Below are positions 8,435 through 20,699 of a DNA stretch of 64,000 nucleotides, one piece after another. Below the pieces are notes generated by a model. The model had not been told where the DNA came from and ran no database searches. It saw only the letters and a program-made list of their open reading frames with translations. The translations under genes were made by a program, and so were the position numbers. Origin of the DNA: Salinicoccus sp. Bachu38 (GTDB lineage Bacteria > Bacillota > Bacilli > Staphylococcales > Salinicoccaceae); the NCBI RefSeq assembly GCF_038561955.2, contig NZ_CP138333.2:186001-250000 (forward strand), given 5' to 3'. The stretch's first letter is position 1. Each line of letters starts with the position of its first letter.

Positions 8435-9097
8435 ATGACCAAAGGAATCTTAGGTAAAAAAGTGGGAATGACTCAAGTTTTCGGAGAAAACGGCGAGCTT
8501 ATCCCTGTAACAGTAGTAGAAGCAGCGGGCAACGTAGTGCTGCAGAAGAAGACGGAAGAAACTGATGGATACAGTGCAGTACAAATCGGTTTCGACGACA
8601 AGCGTGAGTTCTTTGAAGGTGCAAGAACAAACAAATATGCAAACAAGGCTGAAACCGGCCATGCCAAGGCATCCGGCAAAGCTCCTAAGCGCTTCGTACG
8701 CGAATTCAAAAATCTCGCAGCAGATGAATTCGAAGTCGGTCAAGAAGTCACTGTAGATACATTTGAGTCAGGAGACTTGGTAGACGTGACGGCAACATCC
8801 AAAGGTAAAGGTTTCCAGGGTGCGATCAAGCGTCACAACCAGAGCCGCGGACCTATGTCCCACGGTTCCCGTTACCACAGAAGACCTGGTTCAATGGGGC
8901 AGGGTGCCGACCCATCCCGCGTATTCAAAGGCAAAGCATTGCCAGGACGCATGGGCGGAGAAACTGTCACATTGCAGAATCTTGAGATCGTAAAAGTGGA
9001 TGCAGAACGCAACGTCATCCTTGTAAAAGGAAACGTGCCTGGCCCACGCAAAGGATATGTAAAAATCGCATCAGCAATTAAAAAAAGTGTTAAATAA
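8435..9097 (+). CDS. rplC: 50S ribosomal protein L3
   Basis: 220 residues. N-terminal [15 protein letters not shown] and the central [13 protein letters not shown] loop, which reaches toward the peptidyl-transferase centre, identify L3. An in-frame start four codons earlier lies at the AGGAGG site itself, so the ATG at 8435 is chosen. Confidence 0.97.
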   Translation: MTKGILGKKVGMTQVFGENGELIPVTVVEAAGNVVLQKKTEETDGYSAVQIGFDDKREFFEGARTNKYANKAETGHAKASGKAPKRFVREFKNLAADEFEVGQEVTVDTFESGDLVDVTATSKGKGFQGAIKRHNQSRGPMSHGSRYHRRPGSMGQGADPSRVFKGKALPGRMGGETVTLQNLEIVKVDAERNVILVKGNVPGPRKGYVKIASAIKKSVK

Positions 9098-9126
9098 TAG
9101 CAATTTAGGAAGGGAGGATTTAACAC

Positions 9127-9750
9127 ATGGCAAGCGTAGATGTATTAACTAAAGAAGGAAGCAAAGTTAATTCTATAGAACTTAACCAGGATATATTTGG
9201 CATCGAGCCAAACCAGCATGTGCTGTTTGAAGCTGTGAACCTGCAACGCGCGTCACTGCGCCGTGGCACCCACTCAGTCAAGAACCGTTCCGCAGTCAGC
9301 GGTGGTGGTAAGAAACCATTCAGACAAAAAGGGACAGGTAATGCACGTCAAGGTACAATCCGTGCACCTCACTATCGTGGAGGTGGAGTGGTATTCGGCC
9401 CTACGCCAAGAAGCTACTCCTACAAAATGCCTAGAAAAATGCGCCGTCTGGCTCTTCGCTCAGCGCTCTCCGCAAAAGTCAACGAAGAAGCGTTGACGGT
9501 CGTGGACAACCTGGCGCTCGACACTCCGAAGACAAAAGATTTCCTGGCAATCCTTGAAAATCTGAATGCGGACAAAAAGGTACTTCTCGTACTCGAGAAC
9601 GAAGATGTAAACGTTGAACTTTCATCCCGTAACCTGCAAGGTGTCACAGTGCTGACGCTGGCAGAGCTCAACGTACTTGATATCCTTTCTGCAAACCGTG
9701 TTATTTTCACTGAAGGCGCAATCAATAAAGCAGAGGAGGTGCTTCTGTAA
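9127..9750 (+). CDS. rplD: 50S ribosomal protein L4
   Basis: 207 residues. The conserved [20 protein letters not shown]-type loop and [19 protein letters not shown] extension line the peptide exit tunnel. In E. coli L4 represses its own operon; that mechanism is not established in Firmicutes. Its stop codon overlaps the rplW start by one base (TAATG). Confidence 0.97.
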   Translation: MASVDVLTKEGSKVNSIELNQDIFGIEPNQHVLFEAVNLQRASLRRGTHSVKNRSAVSGGGKKPFRQKGTGNARQGTIRAPHYRGGGVVFGPTPRSYSYKMPRKMRRLALRSALSAKVNEEALTVVDNLALDTPKTKDFLAILENLNADKKVLLVLENEDVNVELSSRNLQGVTVLTLAELNVLDILSANRVIFTEGAINKAEEVLL

Positions 9751-10022
9751 TGGATGCACGCGATATCATTAAACGCCCGGTAATCACTGAGCGTTCTGCT
9801 GACTTGATGTCCATTGATAAATACACTTTTGATGTGGATGTAAAAGCAAGTAAAACACAAGTTAAATATGCAGTTGAAGAGATCTTTGACGTAAAAGTCG
9901 ACAAAGTGAACATAATGAATTATAAGCCGAAGAAAAAACGTATGGGACGTTACAGCGGCTATACTAGAAAAAGAAGAAAAGCAATCGTAACACTTAAAGA
10001 AGGCTCTATCGAAATATTCTAA
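9750..10022 (+). CDS. rplW: 50S ribosomal protein L23
   Basis: 90 residues, beginning [15 protein letters not shown], with the [22 protein letters not shown] core. L23 sits at the tunnel exit and is the docking site for trigger factor and the signal recognition particle. Translation is probably coupled to rplD through the one-base overlap. Confidence 0.97.
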   Translation: MDARDIIKRPVITERSADLMSIDKYTFDVDVKASKTQVKYAVEEIFDVKVDKVNIMNYKPKKKRMGRYSGYTRKRRKAIVTLKEGSIEIF

Positions 10023-10053
10023 TGAGCACTTACCAATAAGGAGGTAAAACGAG

Positions 10054-10890
10054 ATGGCGATTAAAAAATATAAGCCGACCACAAACGCTCGTCGTAATAT
10101 GACTGGTTCCGACTTCTCAGAAATCACATCAACGACACCAGAACGGTCATTATTACAGCCGCTTCCGAAAAAAGCGGGACGTAACAACCAGGGCAGGATA
10201 ACTGTTCGTCATAAAGGTGGCGGACATAAGCGTCAATACAGGGTCATCGACTTCAAGCGCATCAAAGATGGTGTGCCTGCTCGCGTGACGCAGATTGAAT
10301 ATGATCCAAACCGTTCAGCAAACATCGCTCTTGTTGTTTATGAAGACGGAGTGAAAAGCTACATCCTTGCACCTAAAGGTGTAACAGTAGGACATGAAAT
10401 CATGAGTGGTCCAGAGGCGGATATCAAAGTGGGTAACGCTATGGCACTTACTGATATCCCTGTAGGTACAACAATCCATAATATCGAATTGAAACCAGGC
10501 AGAGGCGGCCAGCTGGTAAGATCAGCAGGTGCGCGTGCGCAGGTACTCGGTAAGGAAGGCAAATATGTACTTGTCAGACTGCGTTCTGGCGAAGTGCGCA
10601 TGATCCTTGCAACTTGCCGTGCAACTATCGGAGCAGTTGGCAACGAACAGCACGAACTCATCAATATCGGTAAAGCAGGCCGTTCCAGATGGAAGAGGCA
10701 GCGCCCTACAGTTCGTGGTTCTGTCATGAACCCTAACGATCACCCACACGGTGGTGGTGAAGGCCGTGCGCCAATCGGACGTCCATCACCAATGTCTCCT
10801 TGGGGCAAACCAACCCTCGGCAAGAAGACACGTAGAGGTAAGAACCGTTCTGATAAACTCATCGTAAGAGGACGCAAGAAGAAGAAATAA
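10054..10890 (+). CDS. rplB: 50S ribosomal protein L2
   Basis: 278 residues. Carries [12 protein letters not shown] near the N-terminus and the C-terminal [14 protein letters not shown] loop, whose histidine lies at the peptidyl-transferase centre. Needed for subunit joining. Good AAGGAGG site before the ATG. Confidence 0.98.
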   Translation: MAIKKYKPTTNARRNMTGSDFSEITSTTPERSLLQPLPKKAGRNNQGRITVRHKGGGHKRQYRVIDFKRIKDGVPARVTQIEYDPNRSANIALVVYEDGVKSYILAPKGVTVGHEIMSGPEADIKVGNAMALTDIPVGTTIHNIELKPGRGGQLVRSAGARAQVLGKEGKYVLVRLRSGEVRMILATCRATIGAVGNEQHELINIGKAGRSRWKRQRPTVRGSVMNPNDHPHGGGEGRAPIGRPSPMSPWGKPTLGKKTRRGKNRSDKLIVRGRKKKK

Positions 10891-10948
10891 ATGAAACCAA
10901 AGTGTGCGGATAGTATATCCGCACGCATTATTGGAAGGAGGCGCCAAA

Positions 10949-11227
10949 ATGGCTCGCAGTCTTAAAAAAGGACCTTTTGTTGACGATCACCTCATGAAGA
11001 AGGTAGAAAAACTCAACGAAGATAACAAAAAAAGTGTAATCAAAACCTGGTCACGTCGTTCCACAATCTTCCCTAATTTCATCGGTCATACAATCGCTGT
11101 ATATGATGGACGCAAGCATGTACCGGTCTATGTTACAGAAGATATGGTCGGTCATAAACTTGGAGAATTTGCTCCAACAAGAACGTTCAAAGGCCACGGA
11201 AACGACGACAAGAAAACAAGAAGATAA
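10949..11227 (+). CDS. rpsS: 30S ribosomal protein S19
   Basis: 92 residues, starting [17 protein letters not shown], with the [11 protein letters not shown]-like segment (here [15 protein letters not shown]) that binds 16S rRNA and contacts S13. An in-frame start at 10904 is rejected because AAGGAGG lies 7 bases before the ATG at 10949. Confidence 0.97.
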   Translation: MARSLKKGPFVDDHLMKKVEKLNEDNKKSVIKTWSRRSTIFPNFIGHTIAVYDGRKHVPVYVTEDMVGHKLGEFAPTRTFKGHGNDDKKTRR

Positions 11228-11258
11228 GGGATAAGACGGAATAAAGGAGGAACGAAAG

Positions 11259-11642
11259 ATGCAAGCGAAAGCAGTCGCAAAAACAGTTAGAATTGCTCCT
11301 CGTAAAGCGAGAATGGTTCTTGACCTCATTCGCGGTAAAGAAGTCGGAGAAGCGATCGCAATTCTTAAACTTACGAATAAAAGAACTTCGCCAGTAGTTG
11401 AAAAGTTGATCAAATCAGCTGTAGCCAATGCTGAACATAACTATGACATGGATATCGACAGCCTATATATCTCTGAAGCGTATGCTAACGAAGGCCCGAC
11501 ATTGAAACGTTTCCGTCCACGTGCACAAGGCCGTGCGACAAAGATCAACAAACGTACAAGCCATATTACTATTGTAGTTTCAGAACCAGCAGAAGAAGAG
11601 GTTCAGGAAACTGAAGAAACAAAAGTAGAAGAGAACGCATAA
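11259..11642 (+). CDS. rplV: 50S ribosomal protein L22 with acidic C-terminal tail
   Basis: 127 residues. The core ([21 protein letters not shown] through [10 protein letters not shown] and THITIVV-like [10 protein letters not shown]) is standard and lines the exit tunnel; macrolide-resistance changes map to its loop. The last ~18 residues are almost all Glu/Thr/Val ([16 protein letters not shown]), longer and more acidic than the usual 110-115-residue protein. Confidence 0.97.
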   Translation: MQAKAVAKTVRIAPRKARMVLDLIRGKEVGEAIAILKLTNKRTSPVVEKLIKSAVANAEHNYDMDIDSLYISEAYANEGPTLKRFRPRAQGRATKINKRTSHITIVVSEPAEEEVQETEETKVEENA

Positions 11643-11663
11643 AACCACAAGGAGGGAATTAAT

Positions 11664-12308
11664 TTGGGTCAGAAGATAAATCCTATTGGGCTTCGTACAG
11701 GCATCATCCGTGATTGGGAGGCGAAATGGTACGCAGAGAAAGACTTTGCAGACCTGCTGCACGAAGACCTTAAAGTTCGTGAATATATCGAAAATAATCT
11801 TAAAGACGCAGCTGTTTCAAAAGTGGAAATAGAGCGCGCGGCCAACCGTGTGAACATTGCGCTTCACACTGGCAAACCAGGTATGGTAATTGGTAAAGGC
11901 GGTAGCGAAATCGACAAGCTCCGTACTGCCCTGACAAACCTGACAGGTAAAAAAATCCACATCAATGTCGTAGAAGTCAAAAAAGTCGACATGGATGCTA
12001 AGCTCGTTGCTGAAAATATCGCACGTCAACTTGAAAACCGTGTATCTTTCCGTAGAGCACAAAAACAAGTACTTCAAAGAGCGATGAGAGCTGGAGCCAA
12101 AGGTATTAAAACTCAAGTTTCAGGCCGTCTCGGTGGCGCAGATATCGCACGTTCTGAAGGATACAGCGAAGGAACAGTTCCACTGCATACTCTTCGTGCA
12201 GACATAGACTATGCACATGAAGAAGCAGATACAACATACGGTAAACTCGGTGTTAAAGTATGGATCTACCGTGGAGAAGTTCTTCCTGTCAAGAATGACA
12301 AAAAGTAA
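11664..12308 (+). CDS. rpsC: 30S ribosomal protein S3
   Basis: 214 residues from a TTG start with GGAGGG upstream. Begins [20 protein letters not shown], contains the KH-domain motif [13 protein letters not shown] and [19 protein letters not shown]3 forms part of the mRNA entry helicase together with S4 and S5. Confidence 0.97.
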   Translation: MGQKINPIGLRTGIIRDWEAKWYAEKDFADLLHEDLKVREYIENNLKDAAVSKVEIERAANRVNIALHTGKPGMVIGKGGSEIDKLRTALTNLTGKKIHINVVEVKKVDMDAKLVAENIARQLENRVSFRRAQKQVLQRAMRAGAKGIKTQVSGRLGGADIARSEGYSEGTVPLHTLRADIDYAHEEADTTYGKLGVKVWIYRGEVLPVKNDKK

Positions 12309-12323
12309 AGGAGGAAATTAACA

Positions 12324-12758
12324 ATGCTATTACCTAAAAGAGTAAAATACCGTCGTCAACACCGTCCGGATACCAAGGGACGCGCTAAAGGCGGAACTGA
12401 AGTAAGTTTTGGTGAATATGGCCTGCAGGCGACAACAACTGCTTGGGTTACATCCAGACAGATTGAAGCAGCGCGTATCGCCATGACACGTTATATGAAA
12501 CGTGGCGGTAAAGTTTGGATCAACATTTTCCCGCACACACCATATACTAAAAAACCATTGGAAGTACGTATGGGTTCAGGTAAAGGTGCTGTAGAAGGCT
12601 GGATGGCTGTAGTAAAACCTGGCCGTGTAATGTTTGAAGTTTCAGGTGTCTCAGAAGAGGTTGCTAGAGAAGCGCTTCGTCTTGCGAGCCACAAACTTCC
12701 AGTAAAGACTAAAATCGTTAAACGTGAAGAATTAGGTGGTGATACGAATGAAAGCTAA
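12324..12758 (+). CDS. rplP: 50S ribosomal protein L16
   Basis: 144 residues, starting [13 protein letters not shown]. The [18 protein letters not shown] and [23 protein letters not shown] segments contact the A-site tRNA elbow region and 23S rRNA. Its end overlaps the rpmC start by 11 bases. Confidence 0.97.
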   Translation: MLLPKRVKYRRQHRPDTKGRAKGGTEVSFGEYGLQATTTAWVTSRQIEAARIAMTRYMKRGGKVWINIFPHTPYTKKPLEVRMGSGKGAVEGWMAVVKPGRVMFEVSGVSEEVAREALRLASHKLPVKTKIVKREELGGDTNES

Positions 12759-12957
12759 TGAAATCCGTGATCTGACAACATCTGAAATTGAAAACAACGT
12801 CAAAGAACTGAAGGAAGAACTCTTCAATCTACGCTTTCAGCTAGCTACTGGTCAGCTAGAGAACACTGCTCGTATCAAAGAGGTTAGAAAAACTATCGCA
12901 AGAATGAAAACAACTATCCGCGAGAGAGAGCTCAGCGAAGCAAAAGCAAACCAATAA
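12748..12957 (+). CDS. rpmC: 50S ribosomal protein L29
   Basis: 69 residues, [18 protein letters not shown] and [23 protein letters not shown], a two-helix protein near the tunnel exit. The earlier in-frame start at 12736 is less likely because AGGTGG lies 8 bases before the ATG at 12748, still inside rplP. Confidence 0.95.
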   Translation: MKANEIRDLTTSEIENNVKELKEELFNLRFQLATGQLENTARIKEVRKTIARMKTTIRERELSEAKANQ

Positions 12958-12978
12958 TATCAGAGGGAGGCTCACATA

Positions 12979-13242
12979 GTGGAAGGTAAAAACGAACGTA
13001 AAGTTTACCAGGGTCGCGTAGTATCCGACAAGATGGATAAGACGATTACAGTGGTTGTCGAAACACAGAAGAGACACCCGATCATTGGCAAACGTGTCAA
13101 ATACTCTAAAAAATACAAAGCGCATGATGAAAACAATACTGCAAAGATGGGCGACGTTGTAAGAATCGAAGAAACACGTCCATTGTCTGCAACCAAACGT
13201 TTCCGCCTCGTGGAAATTGTTGAAGAATCAGTTATCATCTAA
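12979..13242 (+). CDS. rpsQ: 30S ribosomal protein S17
   Basis: 87 residues from a GTG start behind GGGAGG. Contains [21 protein letters not shown] and the KYKAHDENN segment of the OB fold that binds the 5' domain of 16S rRNA. Confidence 0.97.
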   Translation: MEGKNERKVYQGRVVSDKMDKTITVVVETQKRHPIIGKRVKYSKKYKAHDENNTAKMGDVVRIEETRPLSATKRFRLVEIVEESVII

Positions 13243-13256
13243 ACAATTGAAGATAA

Positions 13257-13640
<384 letters not shown>

Positions 13641-13670
13641 TCCACATTTAAACAAGGAGGTGCGATTCCC

Positions 13671-14003
13671 ATGCACGTAAGATCTGGAGACAAAGTCGTT
13701 GTAATCAGCGGTAAAGATAAAGGTAAAGAGGGTACTGTGCTCAAAGCAATCCCTGCCAAAGACCGCGTAGTCGTTGAAGGTGTCAACATGATGAAGAAAC
13801 ATCTCAAACCTTCACAGATGAACCCTGAAGGCGGCATCCTCGAAACAGAGGCGGCTATCCACGTATCCAACGTAATGCACGTTGACCCTGAATCAGGAGA
13901 ACGCACTCGTATCCGTCATGAAGTTAAAGAAGACGGAACTAAAGTGAGAGTTGCTGTAAAATCAGGAAAAGAAATCCCGACTGTAAAATACGAAAAAAAT
14001 TAA
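13671..14003 (+). CDS. rplX: 50S ribosomal protein L24
   Basis: 110 residues. The KOW motif ([19 protein letters not shown]) and [20 protein letters not shown] identify L24, an early assembly initiator binding the 5' end of 23S rRNA. AGGAGGT precedes the ATG. Confidence 0.97.
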   Translation: MHVRSGDKVVVISGKDKGKEGTVLKAIPAKDRVVVEGVNMMKKHLKPSQMNPEGGILETEAAIHVSNVMHVDPESGERTRIRHEVKEDGTKVRVAVKSGKEIPTVKYEKN

Positions 14004-14028
14004 TTAGCAATGGAAGGAGGTCCATACA

Positions 14029-14568
14029 GTGGCACGTTTAAAAGAAAGATACAATGAAGAAATCAAAAATGAACTTGTTAAAAAATTCAACTACTCTTCC
14101 GTCATGGAAGTGCCTAGGATCGAAAAGATCGTAGTAAACATGGGTGTTGGTGATGCAGTTCAAAACGCTAAAGTTCTTGATACTGCAGTAGAAGAATTAG
14201 AAGCAATTACAGGTCAGAAGCCGGTAATTACAAAAGCTAAGAAATCTATCGCGACATTCAGACTTCGTGAAGGTATGCCGATTGGAGCCAAAGTTACTCT
14301 TCGTGGGGAAAGAATGTACGATTTCCTGGACAAACTGGTTTCAGTATCCCTCCCACGCGTAAGAGACTTCAGAGGTATTTCCAAGAAGGCGTTTGATGGA
14401 CGCGGCAACTACACACTCGGTGTAAAAGAGCAGCTCATCTTCCCTGAAATCGACTATGACAAAGTATCCAAGGTAAGAGGTATGGATATTGTTGTTGTAA
14501 CAACAGCGAACACGGACGAAGAAGCTCGTGAGCTACTCACTCAGTTCGGAATGCCATTTCAAAAGTAA
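14029..14568 (+). CDS. rplE: 50S ribosomal protein L5
   Basis: 179 residues from a GTG start. Carries [25 protein letters not shown]-like core segments and ends with the typical LTQFGMPF. Binds 5S rRNA and contacts P-site tRNA and S13. Confidence 0.97.
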   Translation: MARLKERYNEEIKNELVKKFNYSSVMEVPRIEKIVVNMGVGDAVQNAKVLDTAVEELEAITGQKPVITKAKKSIATFRLREGMPIGAKVTLRGERMYDFLDKLVSVSLPRVRDFRGISKKAFDGRGNYTLGVKEQLIFPEIDYDKVSKVRGMDIVVVTTANTDEEARELLTQFGMPFQK

Positions 14569-14575
14569 GCTATAA

Positions 14576-14773
<198 letters not shown>

Positions 14774-14803
14774 TCGCCATAAATTGAAAGGAGGCAATTA
14801 GTA

Positions 14804-15202
14804 ATGACAATCTCAGATCCAATTGCAGATATGCTGACGCGTATCAGAAATGCGAATATCGTGAGGCATGAAACACTGGAGATTCCTGCATCCAATATCA
14901 AAAAGGAAATTGCAGAGATTCTCAAATCAGAAGGTTTTGTTAAAAATGTAGAATATATCGAAGACGACAAGCAAGGCGTCATCCGTGTATTCCTTAAATA
15001 TGGTAGCAAGAACGAAAGAGTCATCACTGGATTGAAACGTATCTCCAAGCCTGGTCTTAGAGTATACGCACGAAGAGAAGAGCTGCCGAAGGTCCTTAAT
15101 GGTCTAGGTATTGCACTGATCTCTACATCTGAAGGTGTGCTTACTGACAGAGAAGCACGCAAAAGAAATATCGGCGGGGAAGTTCTCGCATACGTTTGGT
15201 AA
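14804..15202 (+). CDS. rpsH: 30S ribosomal protein S8
   Basis: 132 residues, [17 protein letters not shown] at the start and [20 protein letters not shown]-type C-terminus, which binds helix 21 of 16S rRNA. In E. coli S8 represses the spc operon. Confidence 0.97.
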   Translation: MTISDPIADMLTRIRNANIVRHETLEIPASNIKKEIAEILKSEGFVKNVEYIEDDKQGVIRVFLKYGSKNERVITGLKRISKPGLRVYARREELPKVLNGLGIALISTSEGVLTDREARKRNIGGEVLAYVW

Positions 15203-15226
15203 TGAATTAACAGGAGGTGCAAACAA

Positions 15227-15763
15227 ATGAGCCGTGTAGGTAAACGTATTATTGAAATACCAAGTGATGTTACAGTTGATATTAATGGATCCACAGTTAC
15301 AGTCAAAGGACCTAAAGGTGAACTGGTAAACACGTTTAACGAAGAAATGACTTATGAATTGGAAGACAATACGCTTCAGGTTGTAAGGCCAAGTGATTCC
15401 AAAAATCATCGCACAAACCATGGTACAACACGTGCATTGATCAACAACATGGTTGTCGGAGTATCCCAAGGGTTCTCCAGAGACCTTGAGCTTGTTGGTG
15501 TCGGTTATCGTGCGCAGATGCAAGGTAAAAAATTGGTACTCAATGTTGGGCTTTCTCACCCGGTTGAATTCGAACCTTCAGAGGACCTTTCCATCTCAGT
15601 GGATGGCAACACGAACGTAAAAGTTGAAGGCATTAACAAGGAAAGTGTTGGAGCGCTTGCTTCCAAAATCCGTGCCGTACGTCCACCTGAACCTTACAAA
15701 GGAAAAGGTATCCGTTACAAAGGCGAACAAGTACGCCGTAAAGAAGGAAAAACTGGTAAATAA
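15227..15763 (+). CDS. rplF: 50S ribosomal protein L6
   Basis: 178 residues, [16 protein letters not shown] start, two duplicated domains, and the C-terminal [15 protein letters not shown] signature. L6 lies near the factor-binding site; some gentamicin resistance changes occur here in other bacteria. Confidence 0.97.
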   Translation: MSRVGKRIIEIPSDVTVDINGSTVTVKGPKGELVNTFNEEMTYELEDNTLQVVRPSDSKNHRTNHGTTRALINNMVVGVSQGFSRDLELVGVGYRAQMQGKKLVLNVGLSHPVEFEPSEDLSISVDGNTNVKVEGINKESVGALASKIRAVRPPEPYKGKGIRYKGEQVRRKEGKTGK

Positions 15764-15788
15764 TTAATTAAAGTGAGGAGTGAACTCA

Positions 15789-16151
15789 ATGATCGCTAAG
15801 ATTGATAAAAACAAAGTGCGTCAGAAAAGACATCAGCGCGTGCGCAGCAGACTTTCTGGCACATCAGAAAGACCACGTCTAAACGTCTATCGCTCTAACA
15901 AGCATATCTATGCTCAAGTGATTGATGACATCCAACAGACGACATTGGCAAGTGCTTCTACACAAGATGCTGATTTCAAAAACGAAGTCGGATCCAATGT
16001 AGAGGCAGCTGCTGAAGTAGGCACACTGATAGCTGAACGTGCTAAAGATAAAGGTATTGAAAGCGTAGTATTCGACCGCGGTGGCTATCTATACCACGGA
16101 CGTGTGAAAGCACTCGCAGAAGCTGCACGCGAAAACGGTCTGCAATTCTAA
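15789..16151 (+). CDS. rplR: 50S ribosomal protein L18
   Basis: 120 residues, [23 protein letters not shown]-type basic N-terminus and [24 protein letters not shown]-type C-terminus; binds 5S rRNA. A GTG at 15780 is part of the GTGAGGAG site, so the ATG at 15789 is used. Confidence 0.96.
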   Translation: MIAKIDKNKVRQKRHQRVRSRLSGTSERPRLNVYRSNKHIYAQVIDDIQQTTLASASTQDADFKNEVGSNVEAAAEVGTLIAERAKDKGIESVVFDRGGYLYHGRVKALAEAARENGLQF

Positions 16152-16172
16152 TCGAAGGAGGGAATAACATTT

Positions 16173-16673
16173 ATGGCTCGTAGAGAAGAGAAAGTACAGG
16201 AATTCGAAGAGCGCGTTGTTACAATCAACCGTATCGCTAAAGTTGTAAAAGGTGGACGTCGTTTCCGTTTCTCTGCACTTGTTGTAGTAGGAGACAAAAA
16301 AGGACGTGTAGGCTTTGGTACAGGTAAAGCCCAAGAGGTACCTGAAGCAATCAAAAAAGCAATCGAAGCTGCTAAGAAAGACCTTATTGAAGTACCACTC
16401 GTAGACGGTACTATTCCACACGAAATCATTGGACGTTTCAGCTCCGGCAGAGTATTCATGAAACCAGCAGCCCCTGGTACAGGAGTTATCGCTGGTGGAC
16501 CGGTCCGTGCCGTATTGGAACTTGCAGGAGTTTCCGACATCCTGAGCAAGTCTCTTGGTGCAAACACTCCTATCAATGTTGTTCGTGCAACAATGACAGG
16601 CCTTACTGAACTAAAAAGCGCAGAAGAAGTTGCTAAATTGCGCGGCAAATCAGTTGAAGAGCTACAAAATTAA
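16173..16673 (+). CDS. rpsE: 30S ribosomal protein S5
   Basis: 166 residues. [18 protein letters not shown] (double-stranded RNA binding fold, the loop linked to spectinomycin) and [15 protein letters not shown] are present, with the C-terminal KRGKSVEEL-like end ([10 protein letters not shown]). Important for decoding accuracy. Confidence 0.97.
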   Translation: MARREEKVQEFEERVVTINRIAKVVKGGRRFRFSALVVVGDKKGRVGFGTGKAQEVPEAIKKAIEAAKKDLIEVPLVDGTIPHEIIGRFSSGRVFMKPAAPGTGVIAGGPVRAVLELAGVSDILSKSLGANTPINVVRATMTGLTELKSAEEVAKLRGKSVEELQN

Positions 16674-16689
16674 GGAGGGATTTACAGAC

Positions 16690-16869
16690 ATGGCTAAAGT
16701 TAAAATCACCCTCAAAAAAAGTTTGATCGGGAGATCTGAGACGCAGAGAAGAACAGTTGCTTCCCTCGGACTCAGAAAGCTCCAGCAGTCAGTCGAGCTT
16801 GAAGATACACCTCAGCTCAGAGGTCAGGTTGAGAAAGTCAGCCACTTAGTTTCAGTAGAAGAAAAATAA
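16690..16869 (+). CDS. rpmD: 50S ribosomal protein L30
   Basis: 59 residues, [22 protein letters not shown]. The in-frame opening at 16630 lies within rpsE; AAGGAGGG 10 bases before the ATG at 16690 sets the start. Confidence 0.96.
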   Translation: MAKVKITLKKSLIGRSETQRRTVASLGLRKLQQSVELEDTPQLRGQVEKVSHLVSVEEK

Positions 16870-16896
16870 TGATATTATGATATAGGAGGTGCAAAG

Positions 16897-17337
16897 ATGA
16901 AATTACATGAGATGAAACCAGTAGAAGGTGCGCGTAAAAATCGCAATCGTGTAGGTCGTGGTATGTCTTCTGGTAATGGTAAGACATCTGCACGTGGTCA
17001 TAATGGTCAAAATTCACGTTCCGGTGGTGGAGTGGGACCGACTTTCGAAGGTGGACAACTTCCACTGTTCCGTCGTATTCCAAAACGTGGATTTACGAAC
17101 ATTAACCGTAAAGAATATGCAGTGCTTAACCTGAGCGATTTGAATCGCTTCGAAGATGGTACTGAAGTTACACCTGAAATGCTGAAAGAAAATGGTATTG
17201 TTAAGAACACAAAATCTGGCATCAAAGTACTGGGCAATGGTACTCTTGAGAAGAAATTAACAATCAAAGCTCATAAGTTTTCTGGTTCAGCTGCTAAAGC
17301 AATTGAGGAACAGGGCGGAAGCTACGAGGTGATCTAA
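16897..17337 (+). CDS. rplO: 50S ribosomal protein L15
   Basis: 146 residues with the Gly/Arg-rich extended N-terminal part ([19 protein letters not shown]-like) and a globular C-terminal domain ending SYEVI. A late assembly protein. The stop overlaps the secY start by one base (TAATG). Confidence 0.97.
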   Translation: MKLHEMKPVEGARKNRNRVGRGMSSGNGKTSARGHNGQNSRSGGGVGPTFEGGQLPLFRRIPKRGFTNINRKEYAVLNLSDLNRFEDGTEVTPEMLKENGIVKNTKSGIKVLGNGTLEKKLTIKAHKFSGSAAKAIEEQGGSYEVI

Positions 17338-18635
17338 TGCTCGGCACGTTATCCAATTTCTTTAGAATTAAAGAAATCCGAAGTAAAATTCTTTTTACTT
17401 TGGCAATGCTCGTGATTTTCAAAATCGGCACATATATACCGGTTCCAGGTGTGGATCCGAGTGTGTTCGATATGGGAGCAGGCCAACAGGGCGTGCTGGA
17501 TCTTATGAACACCTTCGGTGGTGGCGCACTGATGAACTTCTCCATTCTTGCCATGGGCATCATGCCCTACATTACAGCATCAATCGTGGTTCAGCTCCTA
17601 CAGATGGATGTCGTACCCAAGTTTGCTGAATGGGCAAAGCAGGGGGAAGTAGGAAGACGCAAGCTCAGTCAGTTCACACGCTATTTCACCATCGTACTTG
17701 CGTTCATACAATCGTTGGGGATGTCTTTTGCTTTCAACCGGATGTTCGAAGGTATGCTTTTGGACAATAGCAATATTGGCTCATATCTGCTTATTGCACT
17801 TGTACTCACAACAGGCACAGCTTTCCTGATGTGGCTGGGAGAACAGATTACGACATATGGTGTCGGCAATGGTATCTCAATCATCATCTTTGCAGGTATA
17901 CTCAGCGTGCTGCCCAGTGCAATCATTCAACTCTACCAGCAGAAATTTGTCGGTGCGGATGATACGACGATGGCAGTGCTGCAGATGGTCGGCCTTTTCA
18001 TCATGCTTATATTGATTACAGCATTTGCTGTATTCATACTGCAGGCTGTCCGTAAAATTCCAGTACAATATGCCAAGCGTCAGAGAACATCATCGCAATT
18101 GGCACCACAATCGACATTCCTGCCGCTCAAAGTCAATCCGGCAGGGGTAATTCCAGTCATCTTTGCGATGGCATTTTTCATGCTGCCGCAGACGCTGACG
18201 TTGTTCTTCCCTGATGCCAATTGGGCTCAGACAGTCGCAAGATTCGCTGATCCGTCCGACTGGATAGGAATGATCTTTTATGTTGCCCTGATCATTGCAT
18301 TTACGTACTTCTATTCATTTGTACAGGTCAATCCTGAAAAGATGGCAGACAACCTTAAGAAGCAGGGAAGTTACGTGCCTGGCATCCGTCCGGGCAGGAA
18401 CACACAGGACTACATTACATCTGTACTCTACAGACTCGTATTTGTAGGTTCGCTCTTCCTGGCCGGGATTTCCATCCTGCCACTTCTTATTACGAAGTTC
18501 ATGGATCTGCCGCAAGCGATTCAAATTGGAGGTACGAGTCTTCTGATTGTCATCGGTGTTGCACTTGAAACCATGAAACAGTTGGAAGCACAAGCAAACC
18601 AAAGAGAATACCGCGGTTTCAGAAAGCGCAGGTAG
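17337..18635 (+). CDS. secY: Preprotein translocase subunit SecY
   Basis: 432 residues with ten membrane helices, the channel of the Sec translocon. Seen: plug-region start [26 protein letters not shown] in helix 5 region, and the cytoplasmic loops with PVQYAKRQR and [21 protein letters not shown], which contact SecA and the ribosome. Start overlaps rplO. Confidence 0.98.
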   Translation: MLGTLSNFFRIKEIRSKILFTLAMLVIFKIGTYIPVPGVDPSVFDMGAGQQGVLDLMNTFGGGALMNFSILAMGIMPYITASIVVQLLQMDVVPKFAEWAKQGEVGRRKLSQFTRYFTIVLAFIQSLGMSFAFNRMFEGMLLDNSNIGSYLLIALVLTTGTAFLMWLGEQITTYGVGNGISIIIFAGILSVLPSAIIQLYQQKFVGADDTTMAVLQMVGLFIMLILITAFAVFILQAVRKIPVQYAKRQRTSSQLAPQSTFLPLKVNPAGVIPVIFAMAFFMLPQTLTLFFPDANWAQTVARFADPSDWIGMIFYVALIIAFTYFYSFVQVNPEKMADNLKKQGSYVPGIRPGRNTQDYITSVLYRLVFVGSLFLAGISILPLLITKFMDLPQAIQIGGTSLLIVIGVALETMKQLEAQANQREYRGFRKRR

Positions 18636-19295
<660 letters not shown>

Positions 19296-19446
19296 GGATA
19301 TTCACCTCTTCAGACACTTCTGAGTGAATGTTGCTTGTATCATAACGAAAAATATCCAAGTTCATATTTGGCGTTAAGTGTAGTTCTATCTTCACCTGAA
19401 GTGAATTTCTAATAGAGATTAGAATGCTGTAAAGGGGGAATTTGAA
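19296..19446 (+). other. adk-infA gap, possible processing or leader structure
   Basis: 151 bases without a gene in an otherwise tightly packed operon. It holds short inverted repeats, ATTCAC (19309-19314) with GTGAAT (19323-19328), and TTCACCTGAAGTGAA near 19392-19406. No convincing sigma-A promoter was found. It occupies the position where many Bacillales carry map. Confidence 0.4.
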
Positions 19447-19665
19447 ATGAGTAAACAAGATGTTATCGAACTGGAAGGCACTGTGCTGGATACATTGCCA
19501 AATGCCATGTTCAAAGTGGAACTTGAAAATGGGCATGAGATTCTCGCTCATGTTTCAGGGAAAATCCGTATGAACTATATACGTATTCTTCCTGGCGATA
19601 AAGTAACAGTCGAAATGTCACCATATGATCTAACACGTGGCAGAATCACTTATCGTTTTAAATAA
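19447..19665 (+). CDS. infA: Translation initiation factor IF-1
   Basis: 72 residues, S1-like OB fold: [26 protein letters not shown] and [24 protein letters not shown]. Binds the A site of the 30S subunit during initiation. AAAGGGGGAA upstream of the ATG. Confidence 0.98.
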   Translation: MSKQDVIELEGTVLDTLPNAMFKVELENGHEILAHVSGKIRMNYIRILPGDKVTVEMSPYDLTRGRITYRFK

Positions 19666-19809
<144 letters not shown>

Positions 19810-19834
19810 AATTATAATATCGGAGGTGTAACAT

Positions 19835-20200
19835 ATGGCTCGTATTGCAGGAGTAGACGTACCACGTGAAAAGCGTGTCGTAATCTCTCTCACTTATATT
19901 TACGGTATCGGGAGCACAAGAGCGCAGGAAATCCTTGAAAAAGCAGGTGTATCTGAAAGTACACGTGTAAGAGATCTTACTGAAGACGAACTCAACTCGA
20001 TTCGTGAAGTCGTTGATACGTATAAGATTGAAGGTGACCTTCGTCGTGAACAGAACCTCAACGTAAAACGTCTGATGGAGATCGCTTCCTATAGAGGAAT
20101 CCGTCACCGTCGTGGACTTCCAGTTCGTGGACAGCATACCAAAAACAATGCCCGTACACGTAAAGGTCCAGTTAAAACAGTTGCGAACAAGAAGAAATAA
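19835..20200 (+). CDS. rpsM: 30S ribosomal protein S13
   Basis: 121 residues. [25 protein letters not shown] start, [25 protein letters not shown]-terminal signature contacting tRNA and the intersubunit bridge. Confidence 0.98.
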   Translation: MARIAGVDVPREKRVVISLTYIYGIGSTRAQEILEKAGVSESTRVRDLTEDELNSIREVVDTYKIEGDLRREQNLNVKRLMEIASYRGIRHRRGLPVRGQHTKNNARTRKGPVKTVANKKK

Positions 20201-20222
20201 TTAGGGAAAAGGAGGAGAAAAA

Positions 20223-20612
20223 ATGGCTCGTAGACAACAAACACGTAAACGTAAAGTGAAAAAGAATATTGACTCCGGAATCGCGCATATCCGTTCAACA
20301 TTCAACAACACAATTGTAACTATCACTGACGATTTTGGTAATGCACTGTCATGGTCATCAGCAGGTGCACTTGGTTTCAGGGGTTCTAAGAAATCTACAC
20401 CATTCGCTGCACAGATGGCTTCAGAAACAGCTTCCAAAGCTGCAATGGAACACGGACTCAAAACTGTCGAAGTTACAGTGAAAGGTCCAGGGGCAGGTCG
20501 TGAATCAGCAATCCGCGCACTCCAATCTGCAGGTCTTGAAATTACAGCAATCAAAGATGTCACTCCTGTACCACACAATGGCTGCCGTCCACCTAAACGT
20601 CGCCGTGTATAA
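20223..20612 (+). CDS. rpsK: 30S ribosomal protein S11
   Basis: 129 residues. [17 protein letters not shown], the [20 protein letters not shown] segment and the end [16 protein letters not shown] are typical. Part of the platform near the mRNA exit. Confidence 0.98.
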   Translation: MARRQQTRKRKVKKNIDSGIAHIRSTFNNTIVTITDDFGNALSWSSAGALGFRGSKKSTPFAAQMASETASKAAMEHGLKTVEVTVKGPGAGRESAIRALQSAGLEITAIKDVTPVPHNGCRPPKRRRV

Positions 20613-20699
20613 TTACTGGTCACAGGACAATTCCGAGTGTAATGTAAAACACATGGCTGCATAATATTTCCGGCGTTTAGAGGGAGGATAAGTAGACAA

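Noticed and set aside
9420-10187. 255-codon minus-strand frame across rplD, rplW and rplB
   Set aside because: Covers three genuine ribosomal genes on the other strand; composition is that of a shadow.
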